This document shows, in pieces, positions 1 to 5,620 of a stretch of 8,256 nucleotides of DNA (the first letter of the stretch is position 1; every line of letters starts with the position of its first letter). The notes below the pieces were generated by a model. The model saw nothing but the letters and a program-made list of their open reading frames with translations. It was not told where the DNA came from and did no database searches. Source of the stretch: Pseudomonadota bacterium (lineage in GTDB: Bacteria; Pseudomonadota; Alphaproteobacteria; Rhizobiales; Xanthobacteraceae); contig JAEWBL010000591.1 of NCBI GenBank assembly GCA_023391175.1, positions 1-8,256 on the forward strand. Direction: 5' to 3'. A program made the translations under genes and the position numbers.

Positions 1-45
1 CGGCGCCGCGTGGAGCCGGCCTTTTTGCGTGAAGGGTCCGCGCCC

Positions 46-1053
46 TCAGTGGGCGCGGGAGAGGCAGAAGTCCACGGCCTCCATCAGCGCCGCCTTGGCC
101 GGGCCAGCGGGGAAGAGGGCGAGGGCATCCTTGGCGATGGCGCCATAATGGCGGGCGCGCTCCACCGTATCGGAAATGGCCCGGTGCTTGGTCATCAACC
201 CGATGGCCTGGTCGAGGTCGGCGTCGCTCGCCTCGCTGTTCTCCAGGCACCGCTGCCAGAAGGCGCGTTCCTTCTCGTCGCCGCGGCGGAAGGCGAGCAG
301 CACCGGCAGGGTGATCTTCCCCTCGCGGAAATCGTCGCCCACGTTCTTGCCGAGCTTGGCCTGCGAGCCGCCGTAGTCGAGCGCGTCGTCCACCAGCTGG
401 AAGGCGATGCCGAGATTCATGCCATAGGAGCGGCAGGCCGCCTGCTCGGCCTTCGGCCGCTGGGCGAGAACGGCACCCACCTCGCAGGCGGCGGCGAACA
501 GCTCAGCGGTCTTGCCGCGGATGACGGCGAGATAGTCGTCCTCGGAGGTGGCGGTGTTCTTGGCGGCGGCGAGCTGCATCACCTCGCCCTCGGCGATGAC
601 GCAGGCAGCCGTGGACAGGATGTCGAGGCAGGTCATGGAGCCCACCTCCACCATCATCTTGAACGCCTGGCCGAGCAGGAAGTCGCCCACCAGCACGCTC
701 GCCTCGTTGCCCCAGAGCTTGCGCGCGGCGAGCTTGCCCCGGCGCATGTCGCTCTCGTCCACCACATCGTCGTGGAGCAGGGTGGCGGTGTGCATGAACT
801 CCACGGAGGCGGCGAGCTTCACATGGCCCTCGCCCCGGTAGCCGGCAAGCGCGGCGCAGGCGAGCGTCAGCATGGGCCGCAAGCGCTTGCCGCCGGAGGA
901 GATGAGGTGGTTCGCCACCTCGGGAATCATGGCCACGTCGGAGCCGGTCCGCGCCAGGATGACGGCGTTGACCCGCTCCATGTCCGTCTTCACCAAGGCG
1001 ACCAGCGCCTCGAGCGACGGCTCGTTGGGCTCGAACGGAAGGACGACGGCCAA
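46..1053 (-). CDS. ispB: Long-chain polyprenyl diphosphate synthase (octaprenyl/decaprenyl type)
   Basis: This trans-isoprenyl diphosphate synthase elongates an allylic diphosphate with isopentenyl diphosphate to make the ubiquinone side chain, in the cytosol. The 335-residue length is normal for the family. Seen directly: GGKRLRP at about 54-60; the first Asp-rich motif DDVVD at 95-99 followed by MRRG; and the second, DDALD, at 222-226 after FQL. These motifs bind the Mg-diphosphate substrates. Ala90, five residues before the first Asp motif, is small, as in long-chain enzymes. Alphaproteobacteria mostly make ubiquinone-10, so the product is probably decaprenyl, although homologues are often labelled octaprenyl; chain length cannot be read from sequence alone. 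The start codon is TTG at 1053-1051, supported by a GGGAG ribosome binding site six bases upstream and by an N-terminus that looks like homologues. The next in-frame ATG (residue 25) would remove part of the first helix. The gene is divergent from the DUF2007 gene. Confidence 0.95.
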   Translation of the reverse strand: MAVVLPFEPNEPSLEALVALVKTDMERVNAVILARTGSDVAMIPEVANHLISSGGKRLRPMLTLACAALAGYRGEGHVKLAASVEFMHTATLLHDDVVDESDMRRGKLAARKLWGNEASVLVGDFLLGQAFKMMVEVGSMTCLDILSTAACVIAEGEVMQLAAAKNTATSEDDYLAVIRGKTAELFAAACEVGAVLAQRPKAEQAACRSYGMNLGIAFQLVDDALDYGGSQAKLGKNVGDDFREGKITLPVLLAFRRGDEKERAFWQRCLENSEASDADLDQAIGLMTKHRAISDTVERARHYGAIAKDALALFPAGPAKAALMEAVDFCLSRAH

Positions 1054-1059
1054 GAAACG

Positions 1060-1064
1060 CTCCC
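1060..1064 (-). promoter_or_regulatory. Ribosome binding site fixing the TTG start of the polyprenyl synthase
   Basis: On the minus strand GGGAG lies six bases before the TTG at 1053-1051. No ATG or GTG in the same frame lies close upstream. The ATG nearby at 1090-1088 is in another frame and meets TGA after six codons. This Shine-Dalgarno match is the main support for a TTG start. Confidence 0.6.
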
Positions 1065-1085
1065 GCTTGTCAATCTTTGGGGCGC

Positions 1086-1115
1086 ACCATAGGGATGCGG
1101 ACGGGTCCCGTGCAA
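1086..1115 (-). promoter_or_regulatory. Possible promoter of the polyprenyl synthase gene
   Basis: Read on the minus strand, TTGCAC (1115-1110) is followed after 18 bases by TATGGT (1091-1086). Each is a partial match to the sigma-70 boxes. Transcription would start near 1080 and give a leader of about 27 bases that includes the GGGAG site. This is a weak, by-eye prediction in the 125-base divergent intergenic region. Confidence 0.2.
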
Positions 1116-1165
1116 GCTTTGGCCGCCGGCCTTCGGCTGCACCGGGCGCGCACGTCGCCGCGATC

Positions 1166-1170
1166 GGAGG
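1166..1170 (+). promoter_or_regulatory. Ribosome binding site of the DUF2007 gene
   Basis: GGAGG lies eight bases before the ATG at 1179. The open frame extends upstream with no stop, so this strong Shine-Dalgarno match decides the start. Confidence 0.65.
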
Positions 1171-1178
1171 TCTTTACG

Positions 1179-1406
1179 ATGCAGGAGATGGTGCGGACCA
1201 ACGATCTCGTGCTGCTCGGCGCCATAGAGGCGCTGCTCACGTCGGCCGATATCGGTCACATGGTCGCGGATGCCCATATGAGCGTGCTGGAAGGCTCCAT
1301 CGGGGTTTTCCCGCGCCGCCTGCTGGTTGTGGACGAGGATGTAACGCGTGCCCGCCGCCTGCTGGTGGAGGCGGGATTCGGCGCGGCCCTGCGCGATGCC
1401 GACTGA
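1179..1406 (+). CDS. DUF2007 domain protein (putative signal-transducing protein family)
   Basis: A 75-residue soluble protein that I recognise as a DUF2007 family member, a small ferredoxin-like fold of unknown function. Seen directly: an N-terminal strand (VRTNDLVLLGAIEALL), a middle stretch reading ADAHMSVLEGSIGVFPRRLL, and a C-terminal helix with paired Arg (ARRLLVEAGF). The VLEGS...PRR(L/I)LV pattern is typical of alphaproteobacterial members. ATG 1179 was chosen over the open upstream extension because of the GGAGG site and the usual start of this family. ATG 1188 is a possible but less likely alternative. The gene is divergent from the polyprenyl synthase and overlaps the methyltransferase gene downstream by 11 bases, so the two are probably translationally coupled. 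No signal peptide or membrane segment is present. Molecular function is unknown; the 'signal-transducing' label used in databases is not based on anything visible here. Confidence 0.88.
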   Translation: MQEMVRTNDLVLLGAIEALLTSADIGHMVADAHMSVLEGSIGVFPRRLLVVDEDVTRARRLLVEAGFGAALRDAD

Positions 1407-2154
1407 AGCCTCCGCCTTTTCCACCGACAGCGTGCTGGGCGGAAAGTTGACGTTACGGCAGATGGTTTCCGGCCACCGAGTCGGTCACGACGCGCTGCTG
1501 CTCGCGGCCTTCGCGCCGGCCGACCGGGGTGTCGCCGTGGACCTGGGGACGGGGGTGGGCAGTGCCGGCCTCGCCTTCCTCGCCCGTGTGCCGGACGCGC
1601 GCGCGACGCTGGTGGAGATCGATCCGGCCCTCGCTGCGCTGGCAGCGGAAAATGTGGCCCTCAACGGCTTCGACACGCGGGCGCAGGTGGTGGTGGCGGA
1701 TGTGGCCACCCTCGGCCGGCCCTCCGGCCCGCCGTGCCCGGAGAAAGGCGCCGCGGACCTTGTGCTCGCCAATCCACCGTTCAATGCCGACGCCCGCCAC
1801 CGCACGTCACCCGATGCGGCCCGCGCCCGCGCCCACATGGCGGATGCCGACCTCCTCTCGGAATGGGTGCGCACCGCCGACCGCTGCCTGGGCGCGCGGG
1901 GCGTGCTCTGCCTCATCCATCGGCCGGAGGCGCTTGCGGAGATTCTCGCCGCGCTGGCCAGGGGGTTCGGTGCGGTGGAGATCCTGCCCGTCCATCCGCG
2001 TCCCGACCGGCCGGCGGTGCGCCTCCTCATACGGGCGGTGAAGGGGCGGCGCACGCCCCCCGCGCTCCTGCCCGGCCTCGTGCTCGCCGGGGCGGACGGC
2101 GCGCCAACGCCGCAGGCCGAGGCGGTGCTGCGCGACGGAGCCGCGCTGGGCTGA
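1396..2154 (+). CDS. TrmN6-like N6-adenine methyltransferase (COG4123)
   Basis: A 252-residue class I SAM-dependent methyltransferase. Seen directly: N-terminal LGGKLTLRQ...GHRVGHDALLLAA (residues 14-38), typical of the TrmN6/YfiC group; the SAM-binding motif VDLGTGVG at 48-55; an acidic residue after strand 2 (VEID, Glu74); and the catalytic NPPF motif at 126-129 (LANPPFN). NPPF marks methyl transfer to an exocyclic amine, usually N6 of adenine. The E. coli relative modifies A37 of tRNA1(Val). Whether this protein has the same substrate is inference, as alphaproteobacterial members are largely untested. ATG 1396 was chosen because it overlaps the preceding stop by 11 bases, which suggests translational coupling, and gives the usual family N-terminus. 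There is no good separate ribosome binding site. It shares a likely operon with the DUF2007 gene. The C-terminal 30 residues are Pro/Ala-rich and less conserved in appearance. Confidence 0.87.
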   Translation: MPTEASAFSTDSVLGGKLTLRQMVSGHRVGHDALLLAAFAPADRGVAVDLGTGVGSAGLAFLARVPDARATLVEIDPALAALAAENVALNGFDTRAQVVVADVATLGRPSGPPCPEKGAADLVLANPPFNADARHRTSPDAARARAHMADADLLSEWVRTADRCLGARGVLCLIHRPEALAEILAALARGFGAVEILPVHPRPDRPAVRLLIRAVKGRRTPPALLPGLVLAGADGAPTPQAEAVLRDGAALG

Positions 2155-2192
2155 AGCGCGATCAGGGCGCGGTCTTTGCGCGGAGTGGCGCC

Positions 2193-2221
2193 TTGAGCGC
2201 GCCATTTGGAGCCCCTACATC
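2193..2221 (+). promoter_or_regulatory. Possible promoter of the S49 protease gene
   Basis: TTGAGC (2193-2198), 17 bases, then TACATC (2216-2221): a moderate sigma-70-like match in the 73-base gap before the protease gene. Transcription would begin at or next to the ATG at 2228, which would make the message nearly leaderless. The nearest Shine-Dalgarno-like GGAG (2208-2211) is 16 bases from the ATG, too far to be a good site. By-eye prediction only. Confidence 0.22.
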
Positions 2222-2227
2222 TCGGGC

Positions 2228-3097
2228 ATGGCCGAATTCCTCTCCTCCCTGTCGCGCCGCGCTCGCGGTCTCCTTCCCAGAAAATGGCGCTCGGATGCGC
2301 CCGTGGTGCCGGTGGTGCGGCTTTCCGGCCCCATCGGCATGACCTCGCTCTTCTCGCGCAGCATGTCGCTCGGGAGCACGGCGCAGGCGCTGGAGAAGGC
2401 ATTCGCCATGAAGGACGCGCCCGCCGTGGCGCTGCTCATCAATTCGCCGGGCGGCTCTCCGGTGCAGTCCCACCTCATCTTCCGGCGCATCCGCGCGCTG
2501 GCGGAGGAGAAGGAGAAGCACGTCTTCGCCTTCATCGAGGATGCGGCGGCTTCGGGCGGCTACATGATCGCCTGCGCGGCGGATGAGATCTTTGCGGATC
2601 CCTGCTCCATCGTCGGCTCCATCGGCGTGGTGACGGCCGGCTTCGGCTTCGACCGGGCCATCGAGAAGCTGGGCATCGAGCGGCGCGTCTACACCGCGGG
2701 CGCGCGCAAGGTGACGCTCGACCCCTTCCGCCCCACCCAGCCGGAGGACGTGGAGCGGCTCGACCAATTGCTCAAGGAACTGCACACGGTGTTCGCCGAC
2801 CTCGTGAAGTCGCGCCGCGGTGATGCGCTGGTGGGGGATGACGAGACGCTGTTCTCCGGCGAGTTCTGGCTGGGGACGCAGGCCGTGGGCCTCGGCCTCG
2901 TGGATGGCCTCGGTGACGTGCGCGGCATCCTGAAAGCGCGCTACGGGACGGACGTGACCCTGAAGCTGGTGCAGGGCTCCTCCGGCTTCCTGCCGAAGCG
3001 TCCCACGGGCTTTGCCGGCGCGCTCGCCCGCGAAGCTGCGCTGGGCGCCGCCGCGGCGGTGGAGGAACGCGCCCTGTGGAGCCGGCTGGGGATGTAG
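2228..3097 (+). CDS. S49 family serine protease (SppA/SohB-like)
   Basis: A 289-residue single-domain member of peptidase family S49, Ser-Lys dyad proteases related to signal peptide peptidase A and to SohB. Seen directly: VPVVRLSGPIG at about 27-37; LLINSPGGSPVQS at 69-81, which forms the oxyanion-hole region; the nucleophile Ser109 in AAASGGYMIA; and the general base Lys161 in AGARKVTLDPFRP. The 52-residue spacing from Ser to Lys matches single-domain SppA of Bacillus. The later FSGEFWLGTQAVGLGLVDGLG segment (209-229) is the conserved S49 C-terminal block. There is no N-terminal signal peptide or transmembrane helix; the first 25 residues are Arg-rich. The protein is therefore probably cytosolic or loosely membrane-associated, unlike E. 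coli SppA and SohB. The substrate is unknown; degradation of cleaved signal peptides is the family precedent. It follows the methyltransferase gene by 73 bases and is followed by a probable terminator. Confidence 0.92.
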   Translation: MAEFLSSLSRRARGLLPRKWRSDAPVVPVVRLSGPIGMTSLFSRSMSLGSTAQALEKAFAMKDAPAVALLINSPGGSPVQSHLIFRRIRALAEEKEKHVFAFIEDAAASGGYMIACAADEIFADPCSIVGSIGVVTAGFGFDRAIEKLGIERRVYTAGARKVTLDPFRPTQPEDVERLDQLLKELHTVFADLVKSRRGDALVGDDETLFSGEFWLGTQAVGLGLVDGLGDVRGILKARYGTDVTLKLVQGSSGFLPKRPTGFAGALAREAALGAAAAVEERALWSRLGM

Positions 3098-3220
3098 GCG
3101 CGCGGCAGGCCGAGAGCGAACCGCTGCGTGGCCCTGCGCTGTGCCGCGCGTGGTCACGCGAGCCACCTGTTGCTTGCCCGGATACCGGCGCGCCCGGCTC
3201 TTTGCTGATTGATAAGGCAG

Positions 3221-3241
3221 AACCGGCGCTTGCCGGTTTCT
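3221..3241 (+). terminator. Probable intrinsic terminator after the S49 protease gene
   Basis: AACCGGC (3221-3227) pairs perfectly with GCCGGTT (3232-3238) around a GCTT loop, and one G-U pair can extend the stem. The downstream side reads TTCTTGCCCTTT, so the U-tract is short and interrupted. It lies 123 bases after the protease stop and 40 bases before nadE, and probably separates the two transcripts. The rest of the 184-base gap shows no gene or clear promoter. Confidence 0.5.
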
Positions 3242-3707
3242 TGCCCTTTCGCCTTGTCCGGGGCGAGGTTACACCCGACGGATGACCGAGCCCGCCGATA
3301 CCCTCCGCATCGCCATAGCCCAGCTCAACCCCACCGTCGGCGATGTCTCCGGCAACCTCGCCATTGCCCGCCGGACACTGACGATGGCGGGCGAGGCGGG
3401 GGCCGACCTCGTGGTATTCCCGGAACTCTTCATCTCGGGCTATCCGGTCGAGGATCTGGTGCTGAAGCCGGCGTTCCTTGCCGCCTGCCAGGAGGCGGTG
3501 GAGGCGCTGGCCGCCGAAACCGCCATCGGCGCCGCCGTGCTCATCGGCGCGCCGTGGGTGGAGGAGGGGCAGCTCTTCAATTCCGTGCTCTTGCTGGAGG
3601 CGGGGAAGATCTCCGCCGTGCGGCACAAGGTCGATCTGCCGAATTACGGTGTGTTCGACGAGAAACGGGTGTTCGTCGCGGGGCCTCTGCCGGGACCGAT
3701 CCCGTTC

Positions 3708-3710
3708 TAG
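3708..3710 (+). other. nadE: Premature TAG stop inside nadE
   Basis: The codons around the stop read ...CCG TTC TAG GGC GTG CGC CTT GGC, giving GPIPF, stop, GVRLGVPICED. Family members have a coding residue here in an otherwise colinear segment. A single C-to-T change from CAG (Gln) would create TAG, as would one change from several other codons. From CGG (Arg, which I recall as common at this position) two changes would be needed. Confidence 0.9.
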
Positions 3711-3713
3711 GGC

Positions 3714-4946
3714 GTGCGCCTTGGCGTTCCGATCTGCGAGGACATCTGGGGCCCGGACGTGGTGGAATGCCTCGCCGAGACGGGCGCGGAAATCCTCATC
3801 GTGCCAAACGGCTCGCCCTATCGCCGCTCGGTCTATGCGGAGCGCGAGAACACGGTCGTCGCGCGCGTGGTGGAAAGCCACCTGCCGCTGCTCTACGTGA
3901 ACCAGGCGGGCGGGCAGGACGAACTCGTATTCGATGGCGCCTCCTTCGTCCTCAATTCTGATCGCTTCCCTGCCTTGCAGTTTCCGAGCTTCGTCGAGCG
4001 CGTGCGTCTCACCAGATGGCGGCGCTTCGAGGACGGCTGGCGCTGTGTCGGCGGCAATCTGGTGGAGCCCCTCCAGGGCGATCAGGCGGACTATGCCGCC
4101 TGCGTCCTCGGCCTTCGGGACTACGTGAACAAGAACGGCTTTCCCGGGGTGGTGCTTGGCCTCTCGGGCGGCATCGATTCCGCCTTGTGCGCGGCCATGG
4201 CGGTGGATGCCCTGGGGCCGGAGCGGGTGCGCTGCCTGATGCTGCCCTATCGCTTCACGTCGGAGGACAGTTTCAGGGACGCCGCAGCCGTGGCGGAGGC
4301 GCTGGGAGTGAGCTACGAGGTCGTGCCCATCGCGCCTGCGGTGGAGGGGCTGGAAGCGGTGCTGGCGCCCCTGTTCGAGGGCACGGCGCGCGACGTGACC
4401 GAGGAAAATCTCCAGGCCCGCGTGCGCGGGACGCTCCTCATGTCCGTCTCCAACAAGTTCGGCGCCATGGTGCTGACCACGGGCAACAAATCCGAATTGT
4501 CCACGGGCTACGCCACGCTTTATGGCGACATGAACGGCGGCTTCAACCCCATCAAGGATCTCTACAAGACCGAGGTGGTGCGCCTCGCTCGCCTGCGCAA
4601 CCGCTGGAAGCCGGCGGAGGCGCTGGGGCCGGACGGGACCGTCATCCCCGACCGCCTCATCGACAAGCCGCCGAGCGCGGAGCTGCGCGAGGACCAGAAG
4701 GACGAGGACGCGCTGCCGCCCTACGGCGTGCTCGACACCATCCTCGCCCGGCTGGTGGAGGGAGAAAGCGCGGTGGACGAGATCGTCGCCGACGGCTTCG
4801 ACCCCGCCACCGTGGCCCGCGTGGCGCGCCTGCTGGCGGGCGCCGAATACAAGCGCCGGCAGGCCGCGCCGGGCGTGAAGGTGACCGGCCGCAACTTCGG
4901 CCGCGACCGCCGCTATCCCATCACCAACCGCTTCCGCGAGGTCTAG
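3714..4946 (+). CDS. Possible re-initiated C-terminal NAD+ synthetase fragment
   Basis: After the TAG an uninterrupted frame of 410 residues can start at GTG 3714, one codon past the stop. It contains the last part of the glutaminase domain (with Cys152 of the full-length numbering) and the complete synthetase domain, with SGGIDS at fragment residues 151-156. If translated, the synthetase half could in principle work with free ammonia, as single-domain NadE enzymes do, but the damaged glutaminase half may not fold. The only ribosome-binding-like sequence is TAGGG directly at the stop, too close to the GTG to be convincing; re-initiation after the stop is the more plausible route. This is a fallback reading of the interrupted gene, not a second independent gene. 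Confidence 0.3.
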   Translation: MRLGVPICEDIWGPDVVECLAETGAEILIVPNGSPYRRSVYAERENTVVARVVESHLPLLYVNQAGGQDELVFDGASFVLNSDRFPALQFPSFVERVRLTRWRRFEDGWRCVGGNLVEPLQGDQADYAACVLGLRDYVNKNGFPGVVLGLSGGIDSALCAAMAVDALGPERVRCLMLPYRFTSEDSFRDAAAVAEALGVSYEVVPIAPAVEGLEAVLAPLFEGTARDVTEENLQARVRGTLLMSVSNKFGAMVLTTGNKSELSTGYATLYGDMNGGFNPIKDLYKTEVVRLARLRNRWKPAEALGPDGTVIPDRLIDKPPSAELREDQKDEDALPPYGVLDTILARLVEGESAVDEIVADGFDPATVARVARLLAGAEYKRRQAAPGVKVTGRNFGRDRRYPITNRFREV

Positions 4947-4956
4947 GACGGCGAAC

Positions 4957-4985
4957 TTGACGGCCCTAGGTCAGATGTCCTAAAT
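4957..4985 (+). promoter_or_regulatory. Predicted promoter of the TetR-YciI operon
   Basis: TTGACG (4957-4962) matches five of six -35 consensus bases. A 17-base spacer is followed by CTAAAT (4980-4985), a weak -10 box; TAAATC one base on is an alternative. The start of transcription would be near 4992, inside the spacer or right arm of the inverted repeat, so a repressor bound there would block RNA polymerase directly. Confidence 0.45.
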
Positions 4986-5010
4986 CCTGCATTAGGACAT
5001 TCGACCTAGG
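4965..5010 (+). promoter_or_regulatory. Large inverted-repeat operator upstream of the TetR gene
   Basis: The left arm (4965-4983) reads CCTAGGTCAGATGTCCTAA and the right arm (4992-5010) TTAGGACATTCGACCTAGG. They are complementary at 17 of 19 positions, with only the AG/TC dinucleotide unpaired, around an 8-base spacer. Each arm is also an imperfect palindrome, so the site resolves into four half-sites of TAGG(T/A)C at 4967, 4977, 4993 and 5003, with centres 10, 16 and 10 bp apart. The right arm ends seven bases before the TetR start codon and contains its likely Shine-Dalgarno bases (AGGA, 5008-5011). The position over promoter and ribosome binding site is typical of autorepression by a TetR-family protein. 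The assignment to the adjacent TetR is inference from position. Confidence 0.8.
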
Positions 5011-5017
5011 ATTTTCC

Positions 5018-5602
5018 ATGCCTGCGAGCGACACCCGTGCCGCCATCGTCGAGGCGGCGGACCGGCTGTTCTACGAGACCGGCTTCGCGTCCACCTCGTT
5101 CGCGGACATCGCTGCCGCGGTGAAGCTCTCGCGCGGCAATTTCTATTACCATTTCAAGAGCAAGGACGAGATCCTCGCCGCCGTGATCGCGCTGCGGCTG
5201 GAGCGCACCCGGCAGATGCTGGAGCGATGGGAGGAAGATGGGGCGGATGCCGAGGCGCGCATCCTGAGCTTCATCGGCATCCTCATCGCCAACCGCGCCA
5301 AGATCATGCGTTTCGGCTGTCCGATCGGCACGCTCTGCAACGAACTCGCCAAGCTCGACCATGCCGCGGGCGCCGACGCCGCGCGGCTCTTCACCCTGTT
5401 CCGCGACTGGCTCGCCCGCCAATTCCGCGCGCTTGGGCACAGCGGGGAGGAGGCCGACCGCCTCGCCATGCACCTCCTCGCCCGCAGCCAGGGGGTTGCG
5501 ACCCTCGCCAGTTCCATCGGTGACGCGGCCTTCATCGATGCCGAGGTCGCCGAGATGCGCGGCTTCATCGCCGCCCATCGCCGTCCCGCCGCCCACGCCT
5601 GA
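5018..5602 (+). CDS. TetR/AcrR family transcriptional repressor
   Basis: A 194-residue TetR-family regulator of normal length. Seen directly: the N-terminal DNA-binding domain, with a first helix TRAAIVEAADRLFYETGF (6-23) and the helix-turn-helix TSFADIAAAVKLSRG followed by NFYYHFKSKDEIL (26-53), the family hallmark. The remaining all-helical part is the ligand-binding and dimer domain. It holds GCPIGTLCNELAKLD at 100-114, with the only two cysteines, Cys101 and Cys107. Regulators with a GC(P/L)xGxL segment here include electrophile sensors such as NemR, which uses a cysteine in this part of the protein, so thiol sensing is possible but unproven. The ligand cannot be predicted. The ATG at 5018 follows a large inverted repeat that is probably its own operator. 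The YciI-like gene begins 18 bases after its stop and should be co-transcribed. Confidence 0.93.
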   Translation: MPASDTRAAIVEAADRLFYETGFASTSFADIAAAVKLSRGNFYYHFKSKDEILAAVIALRLERTRQMLERWEEDGADAEARILSFIGILIANRAKIMRFGCPIGTLCNELAKLDHAAGADAARLFTLFRDWLARQFRALGHSGEEADRLAMHLLARSQGVATLASSIGDAAFIDAEVAEMRGFIAAHRRPAAHA

Positions 5603-5620
5603 ACAGACAAGGGGGAAACC

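Larger units (their letters stand above)
3282..4946 (+). pseudogene. nadE: Glutamine-dependent NAD+ synthetase, interrupted by an in-frame TAG
   Basis: This enzyme makes NAD+ from deamido-NAD+, ATP and glutamine, the last step of NAD biosynthesis. One frame runs for 554 codons, normal for the two-domain form, broken only by TAG at codon 143 (3708-3710). The N-terminal nitrilase-type glutaminase domain carries the Glu48 (VFPELF), Lys116 (RHKVDLPNYGVFDEKR) and Cys152 (GVPICEDIW) triad. The C-terminal synthetase domain starts near residue 260 and has the ATP-pyrophosphatase P-loop SGGIDS at 295-300, then TTGNKSE and STGYATLYGD. The stop falls between Lys116 and Cys152, so the first product (142 residues) lacks the nucleophile and the whole synthetase. 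Sequence on both sides aligns with the family in the same frame with no indel and no sign of decay, which suggests a recent substitution or a sequence error. The start at ATG 3282 has only a distant GAGG (3265-3268). I call it a pseudogene because of the stop; it may be functional if the stop is an error. Confidence 0.85.

Noticed and set aside
1..45. Terminator downstream of the polyprenyl synthase gene
   Set aside because: The minus strand past the stop contains a short A-run and GC-rich sequence but no clear stem followed by a T-tract before the window ends.
1069..1074. Perfect TTGACA -35 box on the minus strand before the polyprenyl synthase gene
   Set aside because: A -10 box at the usual spacing would lie inside the coding sequence past the TTG start, and the bases there (GGCCGT) do not resemble one.
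10..1092. A 360-codon open frame on the plus strand
   Set aside because: It is the antisense shadow of the polyprenyl synthase gene. The minus-strand protein has all the family motifs, while this one has Gly/His/Glu-rich composition and no recognisable domain.
3708..3710. TAG read as pyrrolysine
   Set aside because: Pyrrolysine is confined to a few methylamine-using lineages and needs dedicated pyl genes. The position is not an active-site residue in NadE, and nothing in the window supports it.
2162..3881. Overlapping long minus-strand frames across the S49 protease and nadE
   Set aside because: They are Arg/His-rich shadow translations opposite genes with clear catalytic motifs.
4016..4960. 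A 314-codon plus-strand frame inside nadE
   Set aside because: It is a Gly/Arg-rich alternate frame; the nadE frame carries the SGGIDS motif and family sequence throughout.
4965..5010. The inverted repeat as an RNA hairpin that hides the ribosome binding site
   Set aside because: The predicted transcription start (about 4992) would leave only the right arm in the message, so a DNA operator fits better. This would be reopened if a start upstream of 4965 were mapped.
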